32,581 nt of DNA from Bacteroidales bacterium (GTDB lineage: Bacteria > Bacteroidota > Bacteroidia > Bacteroidales > UBA3824). The DNA is taken from assembly GCA_017543645.1 (NCBI GenBank), contig JAFYFR010000078.1, positions 1-32,581 on the forward strand. The letters are read 5' to 3'. The notes under the pieces were generated by a model. It searched no databases, was not told where the DNA came from, and saw only the letters and a list, made by a program, of their open reading frames with translations. Position 1 is the first letter of the stretch. Each line of letters opens with the position of its first letter. A program made the position numbers and the translations under genes. Below are positions 7,333 through 16,634 of this stretch, one piece after another.

Positions 7333-9819
7333 ATGTTTTCACTATTTAAAAAAGAGCTGTCAGCATTTTTCAGTTCCATAACGGGATATATAGTAGTTAC
7401 GGTGTTTTTGTTGGTCAACGGCTTGATTCTATGGGTTTTCCATGGCGACATGAATATTCCCGACAGTGGTTTTGCCTATTTGGATCCCCTTTTTAACATC
7501 TCTCCGTGGATATTTTTGTTCCTTGTGCCGGCGGTAACGATGCGCCTTTTTGCAGAGGAGAAAAAATCCGGCACGCTCGACATTATCTACACGCAGCCGG
7601 TCAGCGATTTGAAAATCGTGCTTGCCAAATATATCGCTGCGTTGGTTTTGATTGTTATATCTCTCATTCCTACAATAATTTACTATTTCTCCATAAAAAG
7701 TCTTGGAGTGATAGGGCAGAGCGAGGTGTCGGGAGCGGAACTTGCCATTATAGACGGCGGTGAAACATTTGGCGCCTATTTGGGATTGTTCTTTTTGGCA
7801 TCGGTGTATGCCGCGATAGGAGTGTGGGCATCGTCGTTAACTGAAAATCAAATAATTGCATTTCTTTTGGCAATAGGTTTGTGCCTGTTTATGTATTTGG
7901 GTTTCGATGCATTGGGCAATCTCGGCTGGATGGGCAAGTTCGGACTCTTGCTTTCAAATCTCGGTATTGATGCGCATTACAAATCCATAAGCCGTGGAGT
8001 TATTGATTCTCGCGACATTATATATTTTGTGTCGGCATCGGCAGTGTTTGTGCTGCTCACCAAGGCGCGTTTGGAAAGCCGCAACAGCACACCGATTCGT
8101 CCCTTGTTAGTGGCGTTGGCGGTGATAGTGGTGGTGAATCTGATGTCGTCGGGCGCGTTTTTCCGTGCAGACCTTACCGGCGACAAGAAATATTCGCTTA
8201 CCGACTTTACCAAACACTATCTGCGCAACCTCAACGGAAGCGTCATGATACGTGTCTACTTAGACGGCGAACAGTTGCCTGTAAGTTTCAAGCGTATGCG
8301 CAGCGATATCAAAGACCGTTTGGACGAGTTCAAGGTCTACGGCGGCAACAAAATAGCTTACACCTTTATCAATCCCACCGAAGACGACGACAAGCAGGTT
8401 CGTTACGGCATCTACAAACAGCTCTACGACATGGGTTTGCGTCCGGTAGAGATTGACGACGTGTCGCAGGACAAGGAGACAAAAACTATGATTTTCCCTT
8501 GTGCCATAGTGTGTTACACATTGGAAGGCATAACAGGTGCCGACGGTCAGATGCGCGATACCACCATTGTCCGCGAAATAGGTATCAACCTTCTGAAACA
8601 AGATCCGCAGCTTGCCCCGGGTGATGAACAGAACATATTCAACAGTATGGAAACATTTGAATATGAAATAATTAACACAATCTACCGACTTTCGCAAATT
8701 GAGAAACCGAAGGTTGCCTTTATCGAGGGACACGGCGAGGCATCGGAACTGCAAGTGCTTGATATTTGTACCGAACTGTCTAACTATTACGATGTTAGAC
8801 GAGGCGCAATCAACGGAGTGGCGGGAGTGTTAGACAATTTCGCAGCCGTGGTAATCGACAAACCTACCAAGCCGTTTTCGGAAGACGACAAGTTTATTAT
8901 CGACCAGTATATCATGAACGGAGGAAATGTCCTGTGGCTTGTGGATGCTACCTCAGCCGATTTAGACAGCCTTTACAAAACTCCCGTTTCGACTGCTATG
9001 CCGATGGATTTAAATTTAGACGATATGCTATTTACCTACGGAGCAAGGCTCAACCTCGATTTGGTCAGGGATATGCAGTGCGCTCCCGTTGGTCTTGCTG
9101 TGTCGGGTGCTAACGGACAGCCGCAAATCAAGCTTTTCCCGTGGGATTACTTTCCTGTGGTTCTCAGCCGTGAGAAAAATCCTATTACAAAGCATCTTAA
9201 CTATGTGCTGTGCCGTTTTGCAGGCTCGGTTGATACGGTGGGCAGCAATCCTGACATTGCCAAGACCGTGCTGTTAACCACGAGCCAGTATTCAAAAAAT
9301 GTCTCTGTGCCGGTGTCCATTTCGTTTGACGGTATCAATCAGCGGCACACCTCCGACGAGTACCCCAAAAAGTTCCAGAATATCGCTGTTTTGCTCGAAG
9401 GCGAGTTTGAATCGCTCTACAAAGACCGTCCTCTGCGTAACGTAGGTGGCGTGCAGATGCAGGTGAAACCCAAAAGCAGTTTTGCCAAAATGATTGTGGC
9501 TGCCGACGGAGATATTGCCATCAACGACATTTCGCCCAAAGGAGAGGCATATCCACTTGGTTTCGACCGCAATTCGCAAAACACTTTCAAAGGTAACAAG
9601 GAGTTTATTGTTAACGCGCTCAACTACCTGACCGGCGATGGCGACCTGCTTACTATCCGCATGAAAGAGGTGAAAATCAGAGTCTTGGATAAAGAACGTG
9701 CTATCAAGGAACGGAATTTTTACGCCTTTATTAATGTGGCTCTGCCTTTGCTGATTGTTGCCTTGATAGGCGTGGCTATTTATTATGTTCGCAAAAGGAA
9801 ATATTCTTTGAAAAAATAG
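7333..9819 (+). CDS. GldF-GldG fusion: ABC transporter permease fused to GldG-like extracytoplasmic subunit
   Basis: 828 residues. Residues 1-245 are an ABC-2 type permease resembling GldF (starts MFSLFKKELSAFFSSITGYI, with FAEEKKSGTLDIIYTQPVS between segments 2 and 3). A further membrane segment near 250-275 leads to a large soluble part (about 280-785) of the GldG/DUF4350 type, and a last membrane segment (790-810) with a basic cytoplasmic end. In Flavobacterium GldA, GldF and GldG form an ABC transporter needed for gliding; Bacteroidales that do not glide carry the fused form, with unknown cargo. The ATPase (GldA-like) is not in this window. The next gene starts seven bases after the stop, so they are co-transcribed. 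Confidence 0.88.
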   Translation: MFSLFKKELSAFFSSITGYIVVTVFLLVNGLILWVFHGDMNIPDSGFAYLDPLFNISPWIFLFLVPAVTMRLFAEEKKSGTLDIIYTQPVSDLKIVLAKYIAALVLIVISLIPTIIYYFSIKSLGVIGQSEVSGAELAIIDGGETFGAYLGLFFLASVYAAIGVWASSLTENQIIAFLLAIGLCLFMYLGFDALGNLGWMGKFGLLLSNLGIDAHYKSISRGVIDSRDIIYFVSASAVFVLLTKARLESRNSTPIRPLLVALAVIVVVNLMSSGAFFRADLTGDKKYSLTDFTKHYLRNLNGSVMIRVYLDGEQLPVSFKRMRSDIKDRLDEFKVYGGNKIAYTFINPTEDDDKQVRYGIYKQLYDMGLRPVEIDDVSQDKETKTMIFPCAIVCYTLEGITGADGQMRDTTIVREIGINLLKQDPQLAPGDEQNIFNSMETFEYEIINTIYRLSQIEKPKVAFIEGHGEASELQVLDICTELSNYYDVRRGAINGVAGVLDNFAAVVIDKPTKPFSEDDKFIIDQYIMNGGNVLWLVDATSADLDSLYKTPVSTAMPMDLNLDDMLFTYGARLNLDLVRDMQCAPVGLAVSGANGQPQIKLFPWDYFPVVLSREKNPITKHLNYVLCRFAGSVDTVGSNPDIAKTVLLTTSQYSKNVSVPVSISFDGINQRHTSDEYPKKFQNIAVLLEGEFESLYKDRPLRNVGGVQMQVKPKSSFAKMIVAADGDIAINDISPKGEAYPLGFDRNSQNTFKGNKEFIVNALNYLTGDGDLLTIRMKEVKIRVLDKERAIKERNFYAFINVALPLLIVALIGVAIYYVRKRKYSLKK

Positions 9820-9826
9820 TTGGATT

Positions 9827-10708
9827 ATGAAGATAAAATTATTAGTGCTGGTTGCAATTGTTTGTTGCTCTGCATCTTGCAGTCGTTACCCCGATTTTGC
9901 CACGGCAATTGATGATAGCGGCTCGGTGCGCATCTCCCATGGAGGAAAAAGTATTGTGCTAAACCACGATACCGCGTGGTATGTAGAAATCGATGGCGAA
10001 AAGCACTTCTATGCCGACCCAACCAAGGTGTCTGCGTTTTTTAATTCACTTAGGGATTTTGAAATTCAAGGACTCAGCAATTATTCACCCGAAAAGGATT
10101 TCCAGTATACTATTGAGGTGCGCAGCAGTGGTGCAAAAGTTATCAAGACGTTGAGGTTCAACCAGGTGCCGTCGTCGCCAAATATGGTGGGCAGTTGCAA
10201 CGGGTCGGAGTGCTACATAGTGGGGATTCCCGGACAGAGTTATTCACCGACAGAGAATTTTCACTCCGACGCAGGTTTTTGGAAACCACTTTTGTTATTG
10301 GATATTGTGGCTGCCAACATCTCAAAGATTTCTGTTACCGATTTTACCGATCAAAATCAGTCGTTCAGCATTAGTTTGAATGTGGACACCTTTGTCGTGC
10401 GCAATTTCGAAAACATGCCGCAGGCTATTTCGCAAAAAAATATCCGTTATTGGCTTGGCTCATTGACAACGTTTCACGCAGCGGAATTCTGCCCGACGCC
10501 TGATTTGCCTGATTCGCTTAAGATATATGAGGTGTGTGTAAAACCAAAGAACGGTGGCGAGCAGAGTGTTACATTTTACAAAAAATATCTTTCGGACAAC
10601 GCTCCCGACTTTAACCGTATGTGGTTTGAAACCGACGGCGTAACAGGCACGGCTAAATATTTCGACTTTGATTTCCTGCTGATTGGTTTGGACAAACTGC
10701 GCGATTAA
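9827..10708 (+). CDS. DUF4340-like lipoprotein, partner of the GldF-GldG fusion
   Basis: 293 residues with lipoprotein signal MKIKLLVLVAIVCCSASC. The mature protein is predicted mainly beta, with a strand pair IVLNHDTAWYVEID followed by a KVSAFFNSLRDFEIQGL helix, the pattern of DUF4340 proteins (short beta repeat plus helix, twice). DUF4340 proteins typically follow gldG in Bacteroidota, and this gene starts seven bases after gldFG. It is likely an extracytoplasmic accessory of that transporter. The second half (190-293) is poorly recognisable. Its stop is one base from the stop of the convergent chemoreceptor gene, with no terminator between. Confidence 0.7.
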   Translation: MKIKLLVLVAIVCCSASCSRYPDFATAIDDSGSVRISHGGKSIVLNHDTAWYVEIDGEKHFYADPTKVSAFFNSLRDFEIQGLSNYSPEKDFQYTIEVRSSGAKVIKTLRFNQVPSSPNMVGSCNGSECYIVGIPGQSYSPTENFHSDAGFWKPLLLLDIVAANISKISVTDFTDQNQSFSISLNVDTFVVRNFENMPQAISQKNIRYWLGSLTTFHAAEFCPTPDLPDSLKIYEVCVKPKNGGEQSVTFYKKYLSDNAPDFNRMWFETDGVTGTAKYFDFDFLLIGLDKLRD

Positions 10709-10709
10709 G

Positions 10710-12533
10710 CTACTTGGTTTTGAAGAATTTAATAATCTCCTGCAGTTTTTCGGCCTGTTGCATCAGGTTGTCGGAGTTTGCCGCCACTTTTTCGGAGATG
10801 GAGGCAAACTGCTGTGTGCTATTGTTGAAACGTTGAATAGCAGTGTTGATTTGCGCGCTTCCAGTGGCTTGCTGACGGCATGATGTTGCGATTTCCTGAA
10901 CCAAGAGTGTGGTCTGCTGTATTTCTGGAAGGACTTTGGAAAAAACGTTTCCTGTGAGTTTTGCTACTTGTACACCGCCTGTGCTTACCGAATCGATGTC
11001 TTTGGCGGCGATGGCGCATTTTTCGGCAAGCTTGCGCACCTCGGCTGCCACCACAGCGAAACCTTTTCCGTTTTCGCCAGCTCTTGCAGCCTCCACAGCG
11101 GCATTGAGGGCGAGAATGTTGGTCTGAAATGCTATTTCGTCAATCACTGAGATTTTTTGAGCTATTTCGGTGATAGCCTTGACAGTTTTTTGAGCGGCTT
11201 CGTTGCACTCCTCGATGGTCTTTGCCGACGAGTTGGCAATGCTTTCGGTCTTGATGGCGTTTTGGCTGTTCTGCTCAATTGACGAGGTCATCTCTTCAAT
11301 GGCAGAACTGATTTCTTCAGCCGAACTTGCCTGTTCGTTTGCGCTTCCGCTCATCTGGCGGCTTACACGGTTCATATCGGTAGCGGCTGTTGACATGGTT
11401 TCAGAAGTTGCTGAAATTGAGCGTACTATATCGGTGAGCGTTTCCTTCATCTCTGCCATCGAGTTGTTGAGAATGGCAATTTCGGAATTGCCTTTTGAAT
11501 GTTCGAAATCGGTGGTGAGGTCGCCAGATGCCAATTTAATGGTTTTGGCAGTGTTGCTGTGCAAACCTTTGGTAATCACGTTGGTGCAGGTAATCAAGGA
11601 TACTATTACTACAACTAACACAATTACGAGGAGTGTGTATCCAACAATGCGCATCTCCTGTGTTTGTGTTTCGATATTCTCGGCGCGTTTCGACGAAATG
11701 TTTTCTACTACCTTGCTGAGCTGCTCGGTATGAGCTTTGAGGTTTAGAATCAAATCGGGCAGGGCAAACAGGGCATGGCGCATATCAAGCGATTTGTTAA
11801 ACACTATTGTGCTTTTGGACAGGTACTCCTGTTTAATTTGGGTAATCAGCTGGTAATCCTTTTTGAGCTTCGGCTCAAAAGCAGTGTTGGTGAGCCGTTT
11901 CTCAATGTCGGCGTTTTCGGCCAAGTATTCGTCGAGCAGAACGTCGTCGTTGGTTATGACTGGCATTGATAAAAGTTTGTTGAGCAGCATGTTACGACGT
12001 ATCTGTTCGCTTGCTAACGCATACTGGCTCATAGGTTTTATGTGTTTGTAGAATTTTTCTACACGGCTCTCGTAATCATGCTGCATGGACAGTAGTTCGG
12101 CGTTAGCGTCCGCAACCATCTCGCTGGTGGTGTTGATGATGTTGTAGAGGCTGTCCATAGCGTTGAATTTGGCCTTTACCGAATCGTAGGCTACATGAAT
12201 TTCGGGAGGAACATTTGAATTTTCTACCAATGCAGCAACCTCATTGAACTCGCTGCTGGTTGTCGTAAAGGCTTTGGAGCAATCTTGGCGCGATTTTTCG
12301 TCCATGGCTGTGTTGAGGAGTTCTTGAAACGCGGAAGCTGTGGTGCCAAGGTCGTTAACCATGTTGTTGGCAGCATTGAGCATGGGTACATAATGGTTTG
12401 CGAGTTTCTGCGCTGTATCGTTGAGCGAACCCAGCATAATAATTGGAACAATGGACAGGACAATCAGCGGTATCACTGCCACAGCAAAGGCGATTCCTAA
12501 CTGTGTCCTTATTTTCTGGTCTTTGAATTTCAT
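10710..12533 (-). CDS. Methyl-accepting chemotaxis protein with four-helix-bundle-like sensor
   Basis: 607 residues. Membrane segments at about 12-34 and 297-320 enclose an all-helical extracytoplasmic domain of roughly 260 residues (MCP 4HB/helical-bundle type). A HAMP domain (320-370) and a full MCP signalling coiled coil follow; its hairpin tip is canonical ([20 protein letters not shown] then [16 protein letters not shown]). The tip normally binds CheW/CheA. No CheA, CheW or flagellar gene is in the window, so whether it serves chemotaxis or another pathway is open. No C-terminal CheR-docking pentapeptide is visible (ends FFKTK). Its stop abuts that of the convergent lipoprotein gene. Confidence 0.93.
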   Translation of the reverse strand: MKFKDQKIRTQLGIAFAVAVIPLIVLSIVPIIMLGSLNDTAQKLANHYVPMLNAANNMVNDLGTTASAFQELLNTAMDEKSRQDCSKAFTTTSSEFNEVAALVENSNVPPEIHVAYDSVKAKFNAMDSLYNIINTTSEMVADANAELLSMQHDYESRVEKFYKHIKPMSQYALASEQIRRNMLLNKLLSMPVITNDDVLLDEYLAENADIEKRLTNTAFEPKLKKDYQLITQIKQEYLSKSTIVFNKSLDMRHALFALPDLILNLKAHTEQLSKVVENISSKRAENIETQTQEMRIVGYTLLVIVLVVVIVSLITCTNVITKGLHSNTAKTIKLASGDLTTDFEHSKGNSEIAILNNSMAEMKETLTDIVRSISATSETMSTAATDMNRVSRQMSGSANEQASSAEEISSAIEEMTSSIEQNSQNAIKTESIANSSAKTIEECNEAAQKTVKAITEIAQKISVIDEIAFQTNILALNAAVEAARAGENGKGFAVVAAEVRKLAEKCAIAAKDIDSVSTGGVQVAKLTGNVFSKVLPEIQQTTLLVQEIATSCRQQATGSAQINTAIQRFNNSTQQFASISEKVAANSDNLMQQAEKLQEIIKFFKTK

Positions 12534-12721
12534 GGTTGTTGATGTGTTTATAGCATTTTGTTTTACAAAAACTGAGCCGAATAAATAGTTTGATAATCTT
12601 TTTTCTTAATCTGCTTCGATTTCTCGTATACGTATTTGGTTTGTTTTGGTTTGTGTCGGATGTTTCGGGGATTTTTGAGAAATCTTAATTTTTTTTTAAT
12701 TTTTTTCCTTCGGGGCTGTAA

Positions 12722-12729
12722 TATTTTTG
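12722..12729 (+). promoter_or_regulatory. -7 box before the DUF4369-thioredoxin gene
   Basis: TATTTTTG fits TAnnTTTG and lies 59 bases before the ATG at 12789. The region is T-rich, so this is only moderately convincing. Confidence 0.35.
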
Positions 12730-12788
12730 AGTTTTGGTTGTCTATTGGGCAAAACATTATTAAACACAACTTCAAAAACACAAAAGCA

Positions 12789-14282
12789 ATGAAACTGAAA
12801 CTGATTATCGCTTCTACTGTATTGGCGGCAATGGCTTCTTGCCAGAAAGGCGAGACCAAAATCGATGTTAACCTTACCGGCATCCCCGAAGGATATGTTG
12901 TAGAAATGGGACTTTCGGACGATAGCGAAAGTTCTACTATCTATTGCGATTCGTCGAAAACCACCGACCGGAAGTTCACTATTAAATGCGACTCGCTTAC
13001 CGACAACACTATGTACTATATTATGGTACAGAAGGATCGTTACAAGTACTATTCCGCCTCAATGAGAATTTTTGTGGAGGATGGTTGCACCGCAACGGTT
13101 ACAGGTTCTGGAATTTTCCCGAGCATGTGGACTATCAACAGCAAACATCCGCGTCAGATTTTTGAAAACAAGATGATGGATCCCGTGAAAGAACTCTATA
13201 AGCAGAGGGACGAAATACGGTTATTTTCCGACACTGTTACCACAGAGGAAGGCAGGAAACAAAATCAAAACAGAACCAATGCACTTTACGACCAAATTGA
13301 TGAAATTCAAATCTCTACATTGCAGAGCCTGCCTGTAGACAAATATATGTTTCAAGAATTGTGCGGTAAAACTGGCGAGATCAACTACTATGGCGCGGAC
13401 TACAAGTTTTTTGGTCAAGTGGAGGCAATGTTTAACAAGCTGCCCGACGAGTACAAAAATTCCAAGGAGGGCAAGGCTCTCGACTATACGCTTCATGGCA
13501 AAGCACCCGCAGTGGGCGATGTGGTAAACGATTACGACCTTTACGACATCGACGGCAAATTGCATCATTTGGCCGACTACCGTGGCAAATGGATGCTGTT
13601 GGAGTTCAGCACTTACTACTGCGGTCCTTGCCGGCTGTTTAGCAAAGCCATCAAGTATCTCTACAAAAATGGCATCAACAACAATATGGAAATCATTGAT
13701 ATAACTCTCGACACCCCTGAGCAGTTTGCGCAGATGGCCGCCGAGGAGCAATTTGTAAGTCCGCTCTACAACGACCGCGACCAGAGGAACGGACTTTTTG
13801 CCATCAACAAGATTTCGGCTTATCCTACTTTCTATGTAGTCAACCCCGACGGAGTTATTGAGGATATTGTTCAAGGTTACAACGTGGGCTGGGTAATCGC
13901 TTCTGCAAAAAAGGCAGGCGCGTTTGCCCCTGAATACAAAACCGAAAAAGGCGTGACCATAGTCAATAATCCAGATATGCGAAGCAGCGGCGGACTATGG
14001 CTCGAAAGCGTGGAACTCTACAAGGATTCAACGGTATTAAATGTCTCATCAGTATACTACAGCATCAACGAGGGCGCAACGCTGCGTTGCAACAACGGTA
14101 AAACCATTTGCGAGCTTATTTCATCGAGCATAGGACTCAATAAATTTACAGATTTTGATGCCGGCATGGTGCCTTGCCGCCTGACGTTCAAGCCGTTGTC
14201 CAAAGGAATCAAAGAGTTTGACTTTATCGAAGGCGACTGTCCCAACTGCTTCCGTTTGGAAGGAATAAAGTTAGCGGAATAG
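12789..14282 (+). CDS. DUF4369 / TlpA-like thioredoxin lipoprotein
   Basis: 497 residues from ATG 12789, which gives a lipoprotein signal with lipobox AMASC; the 51 codons upstream are rejected because the signal would be internal. Residues 20-120 are a beta domain of the DUF4369 type (VDVNLTGIPEGYVVEM-like strand), then a helical linker (130-220), and a thioredoxin fold (235-380) with CGPC at about 281-284 in STYYCGPCRLF and the cis-Pro loop SAYPTFYV. Such proteins are periplasmic-facing thiol oxidoreductases common in Bacteroidota, often for disulfide reduction or cytochrome maturation. The last 110 residues form an extra beta domain with a CPNC pair near the end, which I do not recognise. 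Confidence 0.85.
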   Translation: MKLKLIIASTVLAAMASCQKGETKIDVNLTGIPEGYVVEMGLSDDSESSTIYCDSSKTTDRKFTIKCDSLTDNTMYYIMVQKDRYKYYSASMRIFVEDGCTATVTGSGIFPSMWTINSKHPRQIFENKMMDPVKELYKQRDEIRLFSDTVTTEEGRKQNQNRTNALYDQIDEIQISTLQSLPVDKYMFQELCGKTGEINYYGADYKFFGQVEAMFNKLPDEYKNSKEGKALDYTLHGKAPAVGDVVNDYDLYDIDGKLHHLADYRGKWMLLEFSTYYCGPCRLFSKAIKYLYKNGINNNMEIIDITLDTPEQFAQMAAEEQFVSPLYNDRDQRNGLFAINKISAYPTFYVVNPDGVIEDIVQGYNVGWVIASAKKAGAFAPEYKTEKGVTIVNNPDMRSSGGLWLESVELYKDSTVLNVSSVYYSINEGATLRCNNGKTICELISSSIGLNKFTDFDAGMVPCRLTFKPLSKGIKEFDFIEGDCPNCFRLEGIKLAE

Positions 14283-14301
14283 AATTTTAGTAACCATACA
14301 T

Positions 14302-14334
14302 AAAAAAAGCCGTTGAATATTCAACGGCTTTTTT
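14302..14334. terminator. Bidirectional terminator between thioredoxin-like gene and tRNA-Pro
   Basis: A perfect palindrome (AAGCCGTTGAAT and its complement) flanked by A and T runs. On the plus strand it ends the thioredoxin-like gene; on the minus strand it begins one or two bases after the tRNA-Pro 3' end. Confidence 0.9.
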
Positions 14335-14335
14335 G

Positions 14336-14409
14336 TCGGAGTGAAGAGACTCGAACTCTTGACCACTTGCACCCCATGCAAGTACGCTAGCCAACTGCGC
14401 TACACCCCG
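14336..14409 (-). tRNA. tRNA-Pro (anticodon GGG)
   Basis: A 74-base cloverleaf on the minus strand: acceptor CGGGGTG/CACTCCG (one G-U pair), anticodon stem CTTGC/GCAAG with loop ATGGGGT giving anticodon GGG, T-arm AAGAG-TTCGAGT-CTCTT, discriminator A. No CCA is encoded, as usual in this phylum. Confidence 0.95.
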
Positions 14410-14434
14410 ATTAGTGTTTGTTTTAAAAACGGTG

Positions 14435-14465
14435 CAAAGATAATAGGCTTTTTTAAACGCTGCAA
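14435..14465 (-). promoter_or_regulatory. tRNA-Pro promoter
   Basis: Minus strand: TTG (14465-14463), 20 bases, TATCTTTG (14442-14435). Both boxes match the Bacteroidota consensus; the tRNA starts about 25 bases downstream. Confidence 0.8.
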
Positions 14466-14567
14466 ATAATTTATGAAGTTTTTTTTGATTTTGATAATGA
14501 TTTTTTTGATGTACGTTGTTAGTTGTAATCATTCAATAAGTTGCAATTCTGTATGATTTAGCGTATG

Positions 14568-16154
14568 TCAGACTACTTGAGCTTCGACTTGTGCCGACGA
14601 AGAAATTCTCGACGATGCTATGGCTATTGCCAATGATTGCGAAACCCTCTCGATGAAGTCCACCTGATAGTCTTCGAATATGTGCGTGGATGCTATCTCT
14701 AATACTCCAAGCACCGCTTCGTCCATAATCAGCGGCACGAGCAAGAGGTTGTTAGGGTTGGCGTCGCCGAGTCCCGAATGTAGTTCGATGTATTTTTCGG
14801 GCAGCTTGGTCATGTATATTTTCTCTTTTTCGAGGTAGCACTGGCCTACAAGTCCGTCGCCGGGATAGAGCTTGTGTTGTACATATTTGGTCTTTTGGTA
14901 TGCGATGGTTGCCACCTGCTCGAGATAGATGTCGTCTTTGTCGCGGTCGTTGAGTACGAAAATGCCGCCCATCTGAGCGTCAACGTATTCTGAGAGTTTT
15001 TTGAGAAGTTCTTTGGGCATCTGGTTTTGACTGTCGGAACCCATACGGATGATGTCGCCGAGCACAGCAAGACCTTCGGCAGCCCATTGGCGGCGTTTGT
15101 TTTCCTCTTTTCGGAGTTCCTCCTCTTGTCGGGCTTTGCGAAGTGAGTCGCGCATCTCAAGCAGCGAGTTGCCAAGGTTGTCCTTGTCGCTCAATAGGTT
15201 AAACTGGCTGTCCAAGTTACCCATACCGATTTGGCGGGCAAATCCGGCGTATGCAGCGAAACCGTCGATAAGCGCGTCGAGCGATTTTTTCATCTGTCCG
15301 ATTTCGTCGCTACGGTTGAGCGCAAGTTTCTTTACCACAAGGCCTTGCGACATCTGGTTCAGCTGAGTCTCAATCATTTTGATAGGTTGCGTGATACTGT
15401 TGCCGAAGTAGTACAGCACTATGGTAGCTATCAAAATCAGAACCACACCTATTATAATAGTAAATTCCACGAGAGTGGAAATACGGTTGTTGAGAGCTTG
15501 GGTTTTGTCGGCCACAAGTTCGTCGATATAGTCTTCGTATACACCTGTACCGATAACCCAGCCGAGGGGTTCGTAAAGTTTGATAAAAGATATTTTGTTG
15601 AGCCACTCGTTGGTTTCTGGTTTGTAGAACTGATATTTGAGGATGCCCTCGCCGTTGTTGGCGCGGATGCAGTCGGCATAGGCGTCGTACACGTTCTCGT
15701 CGGTGTCGCCCACGTAGAATACGTGCGGGTCGCCTTCGAGGTTGGGCATTGAGGCGTGCATTACCACTACGTATGGCGGGTCGTACTCGTTGATCCAAAG
15801 GTAACCGTCAACACCGTAACGCAACACACGCAGGTTTTCGAGTGTGATTTTGAGTGTGTTCATGGCGATTTTCTTCACAACCTCGTCCTCAATAGTGTCG
15901 GTCTGGTCGAAGCCATAACGCTCTCGCACACCCAAATCGTTGCTCGAGTGGAACGAGTGGTCTATCATGGCGTATGCTATGTTTACGATGTCTTTCAGCT
16001 GGTTGGTGAGCATCTGGGTTTCCTCGCTTCTGAACTTCTGAATGTCCTCCTCGGCGTTGGTTCTAAAACGCGAGATAGAATAGAAGGCGATTAACAGAAT
16101 TGACACCAACACTGTTACAGATGTAAACAACGGTAATTTTGTTTTTAATTTCAT
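14568..16154 (-). CDS. Cache-HAMP-GAF transmembrane sensor lacking an output domain
   Basis: 528 residues. Membrane segment 8-28; an extracytoplasmic Cache domain (about 35-225), with the typical DGYLWINEYDPPYVVVMHASMPNLEG-type core (key parts YLWIN, HASMP, GILKYQF and PLGWVIGTGVYEDYID); second membrane segment (about 232-252); HAMP (253-305); a coiled coil rich in Glu/Arg (335-360); and a C-terminal GAF domain (about 370-515) with GDGLVGQC and PLIMDEAVLGVLEIAS. Cache domains bind small ligands such as amino or organic acids. The protein stops cleanly after the GAF helix: no kinase, methyl-accepting, GGDEF or phosphatase module follows. It may act through a partner, conceivably the chemoreceptor 2 kb away, but that is a guess. 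Confidence 0.88.
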   Translation of the reverse strand: MKLKTKLPLFTSVTVLVSILLIAFYSISRFRTNAEEDIQKFRSEETQMLTNQLKDIVNIAYAMIDHSFHSSNDLGVRERYGFDQTDTIEDEVVKKIAMNTLKITLENLRVLRYGVDGYLWINEYDPPYVVVMHASMPNLEGDPHVFYVGDTDENVYDAYADCIRANNGEGILKYQFYKPETNEWLNKISFIKLYEPLGWVIGTGVYEDYIDELVADKTQALNNRISTLVEFTIIIGVVLILIATIVLYYFGNSITQPIKMIETQLNQMSQGLVVKKLALNRSDEIGQMKKSLDALIDGFAAYAGFARQIGMGNLDSQFNLLSDKDNLGNSLLEMRDSLRKARQEEELRKEENKRRQWAAEGLAVLGDIIRMGSDSQNQMPKELLKKLSEYVDAQMGGIFVLNDRDKDDIYLEQVATIAYQKTKYVQHKLYPGDGLVGQCYLEKEKIYMTKLPEKYIELHSGLGDANPNNLLLVPLIMDEAVLGVLEIASTHIFEDYQVDFIERVSQSLAIAIASSRISSSAQVEAQVV

Positions 16155-16373
16155 AATTCAGTCAAAACAAAAAACAATGCAATATAGCGCAGTTTTATGA
16201 AATAATAAAATTTTGACGCGTTTTTTTTAATTATTTTAGCAATTTTTGTACCGAAATCAGAAACGGATTATTCTAATTTGATTTATTATATGTTGATTGT
16301 CAGTTTTTTGTCTGTTTATTAAAATAATTGAAAAAAAATAAATAAAACAGATACGCTTTTTCAAAAAAAGTAG
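16155..16373. other. AT-rich intergenic region upstream of the phospho-signalling cluster, with an inverted repeat
   Basis: The first part of the 519-base gap between the Cache sensor and the cluster. No gene is seen. An imperfect inverted repeat, TCTGTTTATT (16311-16320) and AATAAAACAGA (16341-16351), ends where the -33 element of the following promoter would be. It could be an operator or a weak terminator-like hairpin. Confidence 0.4.
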
Positions 16374-16381
16374 TATATTTG
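16374..16381 (+). promoter_or_regulatory. -7 box of the phospho-signalling cluster
   Basis: TATATTTG, followed by CG, is a perfect Bacteroidota -7 box. The -33 position carries no TTG. Transcription from here would start near 16388 and give a leader of about 285 bases. It is the only convincing promoter I found for the genes from 16674 to 27976. Confidence 0.55.
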
Positions 16382-16433
16382 CGATATGCAGGTTGGTTGA
16401 GGGCTGTTACGCCCGCAGCCACGAATAATTAAT

Positions 16434-16634
16434 ATTATTTGGAAGTTGTGCAGTTGTCTCTTGCTGGAAACCTAGGAAATTTTCACGATAAGAGAGCAAC
16501 CGCACAGCGACCGGCTCTATACGGGCGTGGTTTGCTATTATTGTACCTTCTTATCGGGCTTTCCTAGGGCCTCCAGCAAAGTTACAAGCAAGATGCAGAC
16601 TGCGCTTCTGCTTTTCTATACCACTTCCAATAAT
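16434..16634 (+). ncRNA. Structured leader RNA candidate of unknown family
   Basis: This gene-free stretch can fold extensively. A 12-base-pair outer helix pairs 16434-16446 (ATTATT, GGAAGT, one bulged T) with 16623-16634 (ACTTCCAATAAT). Inside is a rod: 16461-16468 (TTGCTGGA) with 16572-16579; 16471-16479 (CCTAGGAAA) with 16560-16568; 16486-16493 (CGATAAGA) with 16549-16556; then AGCAACC...CAC with GTGGTTTGCT and a CCG/CGG apex. A side hairpin GCAGA/TCTGC lies at 16595-16611. No terminator follows, so it is probably the 5' leader of the mRNA rather than a free RNA. It matches none of tmRNA, RNase P, SRP RNA or the riboswitch cores I can recognise. Confidence 0.55.

Noticed and set aside
14287..14532. 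81-codon minus-strand frame over the tRNA-Pro
   Set aside because: It runs through the tRNA and terminator and encodes no recognisable protein.
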